Positions 1 to 6,862 of a stretch of 20,246 nt of DNA are shown here, in pieces (within the stretch, counting starts at the first letter, position 1; each line of letters opens with the position of its first letter). A program made the translations under genes and the position numbers. A model generated the notes under the pieces. It saw only the letters and a list, made by a program, of their open reading frames with translations. It searched no databases and was not told the origin of the DNA. Origin of the DNA: Litorivicinus sp965656605 (GTDB lineage Bacteria > Pseudomonadota > Gammaproteobacteria > Pseudomonadales > Litorivicinaceae); NCBI GenBank assembly GCA_965656605.1, contig CBFHLC010000040.1:1-20246 (forward strand), read 5' to 3'.

Positions 1-2
1 TT

Positions 3-299
3 GTTGAATTCAAAGACCACGAGCATTGCATCCGTGCGGTGGCTAGCACCCAGGTGGATGCCTGCGTCACCGCGGCGCGCTTCGTCAAAGCCTACAGCGA
101 GCGCTTTGGCATTGAGTTTGAGACGATTGGCGAAGGCCGCTCTGCACCGCCCTCTGTGATCATGGCCTCGTCCCAGGTCCCTGCCGAGACCCTGGACGCC
201 ATTCGTAATCTGAACATTAACTTCCCGCAGGGCTGGGTCTACATTCCGTTTGATCTCGAGCGCGACGGCGCCCTGCTGGATACCCTGATAGAGGGCTAA
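3..299 (+). CDS. Probable PhnD-type phosphate/phosphonate ABC transporter substrate-binding protein, C-terminal part
   Basis: The frame is open to the left edge, so this is the 3' end of a longer gene; the visible 98 codons end at TAA. The visible protein has a stretch around AVASTQVDACVTAARFVKAY followed by an IGEG...PPSVIMASSQVP segment. This is the arrangement seen in the second lobe of PhnD/SsuA-like type 2 periplasmic binding proteins, where a 'repeated query of a site that the cell may bind' segment (A-V-A-x-x-x-V-D-A) is followed by a strand and a conserved P-P/VP. The known role of the family is to capture phosphate, phosphite or phosphonate in the periplasm for an ABC importer. Signal peptide and first lobe are outside the window, so substrate cannot be judged. 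It converges on the photolyase-like gene and their stop codons overlap at 296-299. An alternative is another solute-binding protein of the same fold. Confidence 0.5.
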   Translation, partial: VEFKDHEHCIRAVASTQVDACVTAARFVKAYSERFGIEFETIGEGRSAPPSVIMASSQVPAETLDAIRNLNINFPQGWVYIPFDLERDGALLDTLIEG

Positions 300-1780
300 A
301 AGCCAAAATCGCCCTGAGGATTTAGCACAGGCTCGGATTTGTATTTTGGTCGTGTCTGGCGCATCCGGCTGCCATGCTGGTGCAACACCCGCTGGGCTTC
401 GGGCGCCATTTCTTTTGAGCGAATAAATTCGGTTAGTTTTTTCTTGGCCTGCCGGGCCGCTTCAACCGGGTCGCTAATGGGCGGCCTGGCTCGTTGGCCC
501 ATGCGATCTTGCAAGCCGATCGGCGCGCGCCAGGGCTCGTGAATCCAATCGCTGGAGTAGCCCTCTAATTCAGGCACCCATGCACGAATAAACTCACCTT
601 CGGGATCCTGATCCCGCGACTGTTTGATCGGATTGTACATCCGATTCACGTTGATGCCCGTGGTGCCACTTTGCATTTGGAATTGGCTGTAGTGGATGCC
701 CGCCTCGTAATCAACAAAGCGCTGGGCCAAACGATGGGCCGGCTGTTGCCAGGGCTGCCACAGATGATAGGCACTCAAGGACGCCAACATCGCGCGCATC
801 CGAAAATTGATCCACCCTGTGGCTTTTAAGCAACGCATGCAGGCATCAACAAACGGCCATCCGGTCTCGCCTTCGATCCAACGCTCGAGCACCTCGTGAT
901 CAACCCCGTCAGGATGTAGATCCAAGAATCCGCGGTGCAGCGGCTCAAACTCCAGACGCGGTTCGGATTCTAGCTTTTGGATAAAGTGGCAATGCCAATG
1001 CAGGCGCTTATCAAAACTACGATACGAGCGCGCCCACAGCGCATCGGGGGCCTCGGTAGCGCGTAGCTGACGCAAGATCTGGCGGATTGAGATCGTGCCA
1101 TGGGCAATGTGTGGACTCAGCCTAGAGCAGGCCTCGGCGGCTGATAAGGGGCTAGACATATCCCGGGTGTATTCCCGGCCCCTTTGAGATAGGAAACTGT
1201 CCAGCAAGCTGTGCGCCTGCTCGCTACCGCCGGCCTGAACCTGACAAGGGGTCATGCAGCGGGCGTCCAGCCGCTCAGGTAACTCGTACGGGCCCGGGCC
1301 GGGCCCTGGCAAGCTCCGGGCGGTCCGAATATCCTCGGCCATCAGGGCTTCCCATTGAGTCGCCCAGTCACCGCGACTTTTTAGGCCGCGCACCACCCCC
1401 TGCTGGCGATACTCATATAGCGGAACACCCAGCGCACGGGTTGCCCGATGAACGGCGTTATCGCGCTGAAACGTCCAACCCTCGCCGGTTTCCATATGGG
1501 CATAGATCGCATCGATGCCGTGTTGTTGCACCAGGGATTGCAACACCGTCACGGCATCCCCTTGAATCACCCACAGCGGCTGACCCAGCGCGCTGAGCTG
1601 TCGCTGCAAGGATTCGATCGACGCACGGACAAACTGCCACTGCCGATCGCTCGCGCTGGATTGGCGCCACAATTCAGGCTCGACGATATACAGCGGCAGA
1701 ACACACCCGTGCTGAGCCGCATGCCACAAGGGTTCGTGATCCTGTATCCGCAGATCACGCTTAAACCAGACCAGCTTCAA
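296..1780 (-). CDS. Divergent cryptochrome/photolyase-family flavoprotein
   Basis: The protein has 494 residues: an N-terminal alpha/beta photolyase domain opening KLVWFKRDLR and a C-terminal FAD-binding domain. That domain carries a helix with R-D-M-S-S-P-L-S, the E-T-G-W-P-F-V-D-A-C-M-R segment and D-P-E-G-E-F-I-R-A-W-V-P-E-L. I chose the TTG at 1780 because it forms a TTGA overlap with the stop of cryptochrome DASH, has AAGGTG eight bases upstream, and gives the usual family N-terminus; an in-frame GTG at 1801 would add seven residues. By ungapped comparison with E. coli PhrB from W359 onward, the proximal tryptophan (W382) is Phe, W384 is Met, and the residue facing flavin N5 (N378) is His, within GIHYSQFQMQSGTTG. 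This pocket differs from textbook CPD photolyases. The family either repairs UV lesions with blue light or senses light; I cannot assign repair activity. It is the last gene of the four-gene operon. Confidence 0.85.
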   Translation of the reverse strand: MKLVWFKRDLRIQDHEPLWHAAQHGCVLPLYIVEPELWRQSSASDRQWQFVRASIESLQRQLSALGQPLWVIQGDAVTVLQSLVQQHGIDAIYAHMETGEGWTFQRDNAVHRATRALGVPLYEYRQQGVVRGLKSRGDWATQWEALMAEDIRTARSLPGPGPGPYELPERLDARCMTPCQVQAGGSEQAHSLLDSFLSQRGREYTRDMSSPLSAAEACSRLSPHIAHGTISIRQILRQLRATEAPDALWARSYRSFDKRLHWHCHFIQKLESEPRLEFEPLHRGFLDLHPDGVDHEVLERWIEGETGWPFVDACMRCLKATGWINFRMRAMLASLSAYHLWQPWQQPAHRLAQRFVDYEAGIHYSQFQMQSGTTGINVNRMYNPIKQSRDQDPEGEFIRAWVPELEGYSSDWIHEPWRAPIGLQDRMGQRARPPISDPVEAARQAKKKLTEFIRSKEMAPEAQRVLHQHGSRMRQTRPKYKSEPVLNPQGDFGF

Positions 1781-3063
1781 CCGCGAATCACCTTGTTCCA
1801 CCCCGACGGCGCCACGATCGGTTGGGACGCACTACCACTGACCCAGGGCCAATGAATCTGAGCCGTATCCACGTGCTCTAGATGCGGCAACCAATGTCGC
1901 ACGTAGCCACCGCGCTTGTCGTAGCGCGTGGCCTGCAACATCACGTTGAACCATCGATCATCCCGTGGATCGGCACCGACACCGGCGACATAGGCCCAAT
2001 TACCCCAGTTGCTGGCATGATCGTAGTCCAGCAGGTGATATTCAAAGAAGTCAGCCCCTAGGCGATAGTCCAACCCCAAATCCTTGGCTAGAAAACTGGC
2101 TACATTCTGGCGGCCACGGTTGCTCATAAAGCCGGTTTGGATCAGCTCGAGCATATTCGCGTCGATGAACGGCACCCCCGTCTCGGCCTCACTCCACGCC
2201 TGCCACGAGGGCTCGTAGTGCTTGGCTTTGGGGTCGGCTGCATACAAACCTGCACCCCAGCTTTGAACCCACCAGTGGAAGTATTCACGCCATAACAACT
2301 CAAACTTGATCCAGTAAGTTGAGTCGTTTTTGTGGACCGTGCGTTCAAACTCGCTGACGGCATACCAGATTTGGCGCGCACTCAGGCTGCCCTGGGCCAA
2401 CCACGGACTGAACTTGGTGCTGTAATCCGCACCGAGTAGGCCGTTGCGGGTCTCTTTGTAAGTCGTCGGACGCCGAGGATCCGACAAGTAATGTGTTAGA
2501 TGAGCCAGCGCCGCTGACTCGCCGCCAACAAAGGACATCACGGCGCGAGGGTCAGATTCGATCTCAGCGACCTGGGGCAGTTCACCGGCATCCACCCCCG
2601 CCGGAGGTGGGCTTAGTGCAGCAGGGGTCGCAAGCGGCGTATGCACCGGCACCTTTTTTTGGACCTGATTACGAAACTTGGTGAAGGGCTCGGGCACCTG
2701 GTCAAACGGCAGATCCGTGGCTTGATACAAGGAATTGGCGTCGATTCGCTCGGCGCCCAGCTCCACATCCTGCCGACGCTCATCCCACCCACTGCAGGCG
2801 CTAACTCGAATGCCCAATCCGGTCTGCTCAGCCAATTGGCGCAGGTGTTGAACTCGATCCCCCACACGCACCACAACGTCTCCGCCCAGCGCGCGAGCCT
2901 GTTCGCGCAGATCGGCCACAGCCTGACGGGTAAACTGTTGTCGACGCGGGCTCATGCGCGACCAACGAATGTCCTCGCAGATCCAGACCAGCAGGGGTTG
3001 TTGGACGCCGTCCAGCAGCGGGTTGTCATGCAGGCGCAGGCAGTTGCGCAGATCAATAATCAT
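1777..3063 (-). CDS. Cryptochrome DASH
   Basis: The 428-residue protein matches cryptochrome DASH throughout the C-terminal FAD domain: YKETRNGLLGADYSTKFSPW (about 202-221), NDSTYWIKFELLWRE (246-260), VPFIDANM, TGFMSNRGRQNVASFLAKDL (310-329) and SNWGNWAYVAGVGADPRD. DASH proteins bind FAD and a methenyltetrahydrofolate antenna and repair cyclobutane dimers mainly in single-stranded DNA; some may signal. The flavin-proximal Trp (W356) and the N5-facing Asn (N352) are present. The middle triad position is Tyr (Y333, LGLDYRLG) where DASH and PhrB usually have Trp, and the loop before W290 is short, with no Trp at the distal-triad distance. The ATG forms an ATGA overlap with the stop of the DUF2256 gene, and its own TGA overlaps the TTG start of the next photolyase-like gene. 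At 428 residues it is at the short end of the family. Confidence 0.93.
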   Translation of the reverse strand: MIIDLRNCLRLHDNPLLDGVQQPLLVWICEDIRWSRMSPRRQQFTRQAVADLREQARALGGDVVVRVGDRVQHLRQLAEQTGLGIRVSACSGWDERRQDVELGAERIDANSLYQATDLPFDQVPEPFTKFRNQVQKKVPVHTPLATPAALSPPPAGVDAGELPQVAEIESDPRAVMSFVGGESAALAHLTHYLSDPRRPTTYKETRNGLLGADYSTKFSPWLAQGSLSARQIWYAVSEFERTVHKNDSTYWIKFELLWREYFHWWVQSWGAGLYAADPKAKHYEPSWQAWSEAETGVPFIDANMLELIQTGFMSNRGRQNVASFLAKDLGLDYRLGADFFEYHLLDYDHASNWGNWAYVAGVGADPRDDRWFNVMLQATRYDKRGGYVRHWLPHLEHVDTAQIHWPWVSGSASQPIVAPSGWNKVIRG

Positions 3064-3203
3064 TTAGAACTCCGTTTGCAGCGCTGCGAGCAAAAGCGGA
3101 CGTTGTCCCAGTCACGCTCCCACTTCTTGCGCCAACTAAAGGGCAGGCCGCATGCAGCGCACAGCTTGCTTGGTAGATTGTTTTTAGCAACACCCCGGGG
3201 CAT
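3060..3203 (-). CDS. DUF2256 mini-protein, four-cysteine zinc-ribbon-like
   Basis: This 47-residue gene lies between two cryptochrome genes. It reads M-P-R-G-V-A-K-N-N-L-P-S-K-L-C and continues with C-x2-C, then PFSWRKKWERDW, then C-x3-C and a basic tail. This is the DUF2256 pattern: K-x-L-P-x-K-x-C-x2-C, P-F-x-W-R-K-K-W, and C-S-x-R-C-K-R. Four cysteines (15, 18, 38, 42) suggest one bound zinc, and the many Lys and Arg suggest nucleic acid contact; both are inference. From memory, DUF2256 genes often sit beside or are fused to cryptochrome-family genes, but no function is established to my knowledge. ATG at 3203 shares one base with the upstream TAA (TAATG), and its TGA overlaps the DASH start (ATGA), so it is almost certainly translated with both neighbours. 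Confidence 0.9.
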   Translation of the reverse strand: MPRGVAKNNLPSKLCAACGLPFSWRKKWERDWDNVRFCSQRCKRSSK

Positions 3204-4735
3204 TAACTGAGCTCCAACACCGGGATCTGGTCATCGTCCTCGCCATAGATGCTGGCAAAGGTTTGCTGGGCTTGTTGCAGCAACGCCTCGCGTTTTTCCG
3301 GTTTCATCTTGGCCCAGGTGCGATACATCATCGCCATGCGCGGATGGCGAGCGAATTTGTTCTCGTGCCGTGCGATGAAGTCCCAATACAGGGCATTCAT
3401 CGGACAGGCCTTGGGGCCGACATCCTGCTTGGGGCTGTAGCGGCAGTGATCGCAATAGTCGCCCTGCCGGCTGATATATTTACCGCTAGCCGCGTAGGGC
3501 TTAGAGCCCAAATAACCGCCGTCTGCGTGACTGACCATGCCCAGCACATTGGGCAACTCCACCCATTCAAAGGCATCGGCGTATACCGCCAGATACCATT
3601 CAGCCAGATGCTTGGGCGCAACCCCCAGCAGCAGCGCCAGGTTACCGGTCACCATCAAGCGCAAAATGTGGTGACTCCAAGCCTCTTGGCGGGTTAGCCG
3701 AACCGCTTGCTTGATGCAGTTCATGTCGGTTTTGGACTCGTCCCAGTAGAAATCAGGCAAAGTGCGCTGGGCATCCAATCCATTACGCTCGGCGTACTCG
3801 GGCATGCACAACCAATAGATCCCCCGGACATACTCACGCCACCCCAGAATCTGACGAATAAATCCTTCGACTGCGTTAATTGGGGCGCGGCCTGACCGGT
3901 ATTCCATCTCGGCCCGGCGGCACAAATCCAAGGGATCCAGCAAACCGATGTTTAGATAGATGCTGATGCAACTATGAAACAACCAATCGTCATCCTGACG
4001 CATGGCGTCCTGGAAGCGACCAAAGTCCGGCAGCTGAGTCTGAATAAAGTGCTCAAACGCCTGTTCGGCCTGCTCGTGGGTAGCCCCAAACCAATAGTTA
4101 TCCAACTCCCCAAAGTTGTCGCCGAAGTGCTGGGCGACCGTTTCAAGGACTTGCTCGGTGATGCGATCAGGGGCGAAGCGCAAGGGCCCATCGCTGGGTG
4201 CGCCGGTGTACTTCTCGCGGTTATCCGCATCAAAGTTCCACTGCCCGCCAGTCGGCTGATCGCCTTCCATCAGCAGGCCGTATTGCTTGCGCATCTCGCG
4301 GTAGAAAAACTCCATCCGCAGCTGTTTGCGCCCATCGGCCCATTGGTCGAACTGCTCGCGTGTCGCCAAAAATCGAGTGTCTGGCAGGATCGCGATGCCA
4401 GCCTGTTCGAGTGATTGCTGCAGCCGATACTCGCCGCAGTGGGTCGCTTGAATCTGCGAATAATCGTCTCGGTACTCCACCAGAATTTCGACGATCGAGC
4501 TGGGATTATCCGAGGAATACTCGTGATAGTGGACGGTGTATCCGCGTGTACGTAGCTGTTGTGCGAAGTGCCGCATGGCCGAGAAGATCAGCGCGATCTT
4601 TTTCGGATGATGAGGGACGTAGCTGGCCTCGTCTGCCACCTCGGCCATCACCACATGGGTTGTTTCGGGAGTGCCCAAGCAAGACAAATCGAATGAAAGT
4701 TGATCACCAAGGACCAAAGCCAAAGTAGCCGACAT
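3203..4735 (-). CDS. FeS-type bacterial cryptochrome / prokaryotic (6-4) photolyase
   Basis: The 510-residue protein opens MSATLALVLGDQLS and belongs to the FeS-BCP group (Agrobacterium PhrB, Rhodobacter CryB). Four cysteines, C340, C428, C431 and C444 (in MNC..., YCDHC and KACPMN), have spacings of 88, 3 and 13, the same as the 4Fe-4S ligands of PhrB. The motif AWSHHILRLMVTGNLALLLG follows, and its second His sits 16 residues after the first Cys, as does the functional His of PhrB. Known members bind FAD, a 6,7-dimethyl-8-ribityllumazine antenna and the cluster; they repair (6-4) photoproducts or modulate light responses. I place the start at ATG 4735, four bases after GAGGGG; ATG 4738 and TTG 4747 are too close to or upstream of that ribosome site. 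It is the first gene of the light operon and divergent from the peroxidase gene. Confidence 0.95.
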   Translation of the reverse strand: MSATLALVLGDQLSFDLSCLGTPETTHVVMAEVADEASYVPHHPKKIALIFSAMRHFAQQLRTRGYTVHYHEYSSDNPSSIVEILVEYRDDYSQIQATHCGEYRLQQSLEQAGIAILPDTRFLATREQFDQWADGRKQLRMEFFYREMRKQYGLLMEGDQPTGGQWNFDADNREKYTGAPSDGPLRFAPDRITEQVLETVAQHFGDNFGELDNYWFGATHEQAEQAFEHFIQTQLPDFGRFQDAMRQDDDWLFHSCISIYLNIGLLDPLDLCRRAEMEYRSGRAPINAVEGFIRQILGWREYVRGIYWLCMPEYAERNGLDAQRTLPDFYWDESKTDMNCIKQAVRLTRQEAWSHHILRLMVTGNLALLLGVAPKHLAEWYLAVYADAFEWVELPNVLGMVSHADGGYLGSKPYAASGKYISRQGDYCDHCRYSPKQDVGPKACPMNALYWDFIARHENKFARHPRMAMMYRTWAKMKPEKREALLQQAQQTFASIYGEDDDQIPVLELS

Positions 4736-4833
4736 CATACCCCTCAATAGGAATGTAATTTTCTGCCGACCCTGGCGTGATTAGTTTACAAGCAATGGTT
4801 GAAAATCACAGGACTTCCCGCACCTCTACCCGC
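4736..4833. promoter_or_regulatory. Divergent intergenic region between light operon and peroxidase operon
   Basis: About 98 bases separate the first codon of the FeS-type cryptochrome (minus strand) from the likely start of the exported peroxidase (plus strand). Both operons must start from here or from inside the neighbouring genes. A ribosome site GAGGGG for the cryptochrome is clear (about 4740-4745 on the minus strand). I could not find a convincing pair of -35/-10 boxes in either direction. The best -10-like strings are TGTAAT on the plus strand (4754-4759) and TACATT on the minus strand (4752-4757), both without a good -35, so an alternative sigma factor or activator is possible. Confidence 0.4.
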
Positions 4834-5364
4834 ATGAGGATGAAAAAATTGCGCACGATGGCAGCCCTACTCACTCTAGTTTCAGGAGCCGCCATGGCCG
4901 AGCTACTAAACCACAACCTACGCACACTGGCAGGCGACGACAGCGTACAACTGGATCAGGCGTACGCCGGTCAAGTCGTGCTGATCGTCAATACCGCCAG
5001 CAAATGCGGCTACACCCCGCAATTTGATGGCCTAGAAGCCCTGTATCGCGACTACAAGGACCAAGGCTTAGCAGTGCTGGGCTTTCCCAGTGATAACTTT
5101 GGCCGTCAAGAATTTGCTGACGAATCCGAGTCACTGGAGTTCTGCCGGCTGACCTATGGCGTGCAATTCCCTATGTTCGAGCACACCAATGCCGCCCAAT
5201 CCAACGCTGACCCGCTGTTCCAAGGATTAGGTCAGGCCGCCGGTCGCTTTCCCAGTTGGAATTTTCACAAGTATTTAATCGGACGGGACGGTCAGCTAAT
5301 TGCCGACTATCCCAGCTCGGTAACGCCAGATGACCTTCGCAGTGTGATTGAGCAGGCGCTTTGA
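4834..5364 (+). CDS. Glutathione peroxidase family protein, exported
   Basis: The gene encodes a GPx/thioredoxin-fold peroxidase with an N-terminal signal peptide (MKKLRTMAALLTLVSGAAMA, then ELL), so it should act in the periplasm. The catalytic set is visible: Cys in NTASKCGYT, Gln in FGRQEF, and Trp-Asn in SWNFHKYLIG. The segment FPSDNF replaces the common FPCNQF, so the resolving Cys of thioredoxin-dependent bacterial GPx is absent at the usual place. The family reduces organic hydroperoxides or hydrogen peroxide with thiols. The start is uncertain: ATG 4834 or 4840 gives a clean signal peptide but neither has a good ribosome site; GTG 4777 or ATG 4795 would add an unlikely leader. The stop overlaps the TTG start of the glycosyltransferase (TTGA). 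It stands divergent from the photolyase operon, which suits photo-oxidative stress. Confidence 0.85.
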   Translation: MRMKKLRTMAALLTLVSGAAMAELLNHNLRTLAGDDSVQLDQAYAGQVVLIVNTASKCGYTPQFDGLEALYRDYKDQGLAVLGFPSDNFGRQEFADESESLEFCRLTYGVQFPMFEHTNAAQSNADPLFQGLGQAAGRFPSWNFHKYLIGRDGQLIADYPSSVTPDDLRSVIEQAL

Positions 5365-6158
5365 AATGCTCCATCCTGATACCGCTGTATCAGGCCCATG
5401 AGCATTACCGCGACACCCTGCACATCGCTCTGAATCAGACCCATCCTGACGTCCAAGTCGTGGTCGTGATTGATGACGGCTTGGAATACGAGCTGCCTGA
5501 ATCGGTGGTTTGCGTGCGCGCAGGCATCGGATCGGGGCCCAATGCGGCACGAAACGCCGGCCTGCCCTGGTGCCAAGGCGATATGATTCTGCCCTTGGAT
5601 GCCGATGATTGGATGAGTTTCGATCGGGTCGAGAAACTGGCCCCGCTGGTTGAGCAGTACGGCGTGGCCGGGGACTGCGAAATCACACGCAACAAGGACA
5701 CTGGCGAGCTTGAACGCGAGGTATTTCCGGACGTCACCCAGACCCAAATCCTAAGTGCCTCTGACTATCTGGATCTGAACGCAACCATCCACTTAGCCTT
5801 TCGTCGCGATGTCATACAGCGCTGGCCTGAAAGTGTCGCACTGGCTGGCGATACCGTATTCAACCTAGATGCGATTGAGCGCGCAGAGGCCTTGGCGATT
5901 TATCCGCAAACGCTGTTTGAATATCGCACCCACCTGAACAGCCACTGCCACCGCCCCGGCAGCATCGAGAGGGCCGAGGCCGGCTATCAGGAAATTCTGC
6001 GACTGATCGATGCGGGCGTGGTTGCTAGACAGCCCGAGCTGCAGCGCCATGCACGAGCGCTATTTCAAGCCAAACGTACCACCAACCAAGCGTATGGTCG
6101 GTTTGTCGCTCAGCACGGCCCCCACTCCTTTGATCACTTTTTGGAAACCACTCAATGA
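5361..6158 (+). CDS. Family 2 glycosyltransferase (GT-A fold)
   Basis: The 265-residue protein has the GT2 plan: SILIPLYQA at the N-terminus, a nucleotide-binding VVVIDDG (about 34-40), GPNAARNAGLPWCQGD (59-74), and the metal/nucleotide-sugar D-x-D as LDADDW (D80, D82, D83). Family members transfer a sugar from a nucleotide donor to lipid, polysaccharide or protein. No membrane segment is visible, so it is probably cytoplasmic. Acceptor and sugar cannot be told. The TTG start overlaps the stop of the peroxidase gene as TTGA, and its own TGA overlaps the ATG of folM (ATGA), so the three genes are very likely cotranslated. No other polysaccharide gene lies nearby, which makes its operon setting odd. 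Confidence 0.85.
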   Translation: MKCSILIPLYQAHEHYRDTLHIALNQTHPDVQVVVVIDDGLEYELPESVVCVRAGIGSGPNAARNAGLPWCQGDMILPLDADDWMSFDRVEKLAPLVEQYGVAGDCEITRNKDTGELEREVFPDVTQTQILSASDYLDLNATIHLAFRRDVIQRWPESVALAGDTVFNLDAIERAEALAIYPQTLFEYRTHLNSHCHRPGSIERAEAGYQEILRLIDAGVVARQPELQRHARALFQAKRTTNQAYGRFVAQHGPHSFDHFLETTQ

Positions 6159-6862
6159 AAACTGCTTTTGTCACCGGCGTCGGTCGCCGTCTTGGATGTG
6201 CTCTAGCCCATCGACTGCTGGACCAGGGATACGAGGTGCATGGGCATTACCGCACCCACAGCGAGGCGGTTGAGTCACTGATCGCGCGCGGCGCAACCCT
6301 GTATGCCTGCGACTTAGCAGATACTCCTGCGTTAATCGAAATGGCAAAAACCTTAGGCGCCCTGCCTCGTCTGGATTTTGTGGTGCACAACGCCAGCTGT
6401 TTCAAACCTGAACCCTCGGATTTAGCAGAGAAAGCGGCGTGGGCTGCGGAGTGCCTGGCCGTGCATGTTCAGGCACCAATGGTGATTAACGAGGCTGTGT
6501 TTGAGGCACTCAAACGCTCGGATTCGGATCCGAGTATCGTGCACATCACGGATATTTTTGCTGAGCGCCCCGATGCGCAGTATCGCAGCTACACCGCGGC
6601 CAAAGCTGGCTTGGACAACCTAGCGCTAAGCTATGCGCAGCTGTGGGCACCGCAGGTACGTGTCAATCGGCTGCAACCCGGACCGATTTTGTTCCTGCCC
6701 GAGCACAGCGCCGAGCACAAGCAAAAGGTCCTAGCCCATACCTTGCTGCAGCGGGAAGGGGGACTGGAGCCGGTCTTGCAGGCGATTGATCTGCTGCGCG
6801 ACAACGCTTACCTGACCGGTGCGGTGATCAAAGTAGACGGCGGCCGGTTCCTGGCCGAGTGA
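6155..6862 (+). CDS. folM: Dihydromonapterin reductase / pteridine reductase-type SDR (FolM)
   Basis: The 235-residue short-chain dehydrogenase has a cofactor loop TGVGRRLG (7-14), in which the arginines fit NADPH binding as in PTR1 and FolM, then HNAS (78-81) and a C-terminal VDGGRFLAE. The catalytic set is D133, Y146 and K150. The Asp-to-Tyr distance of 13 equals that of PTR1 (D181/Y194), whereas ordinary SDRs have Ser. FolM reduces dihydromonapterin to tetrahydromonapterin and has weak dihydrofolate reductase activity. It starts in an ATGA overlap with the glycosyltransferase gene. Its last 132 bases lie antisense to the 3' end of folK, and both protein ends look conserved. Other SDR activities are possible, but the Asp-Tyr-Lys set and the pterin neighbours favour FolM. 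Confidence 0.85.
   Translation: MKTAFVTGVGRRLGCALAHRLLDQGYEVHGHYRTHSEAVESLIARGATLYACDLADTPALIEMAKTLGALPRLDFVVHNASCFKPEPSDLAEKAAWAAECLAVHVQAPMVINEAVFEALKRSDSDPSIVHITDIFAERPDAQYRSYTAAKAGLDNLALSYAQLWAPQVRVNRLQPGPILFLPEHSAEHKQKVLAHTLLQREGGLEPVLQAIDLLRDNAYLTGAVIKVDGGRFLAE

Noticed and set aside
1283..1312. A G/C-rich repeat (gggcccgggccgggccc region) resembling a hairpin
   Set aside because: It lies inside the photolyase-like gene and codes for a Pro-Gly linker (LPGPGPGP); no T run follows, so it is not a terminator.
2641..3210. A 189-codon open frame on the plus strand opposite cryptochrome DASH and DUF2256
   Set aside because: It is antisense to two clear coding genes, has no family features and no ribosome site, and is a product of high G+C codon bias.
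4198..4728. A 176-codon open frame on the plus strand opposite the FeS-type cryptochrome
   Set aside because: It is antisense to a well conserved gene and is Arg/Ser/Pro-rich low-quality protein, typical of a shadow frame.
4796..4811. A LexA-box-like string (CTGT, eight bases, ACCA on the minus strand) upstream of the light operon
   Set aside because: Only the left half matches CTGT-N8-ACAG; two of four bases in the right half differ, so SOS control is not supported.
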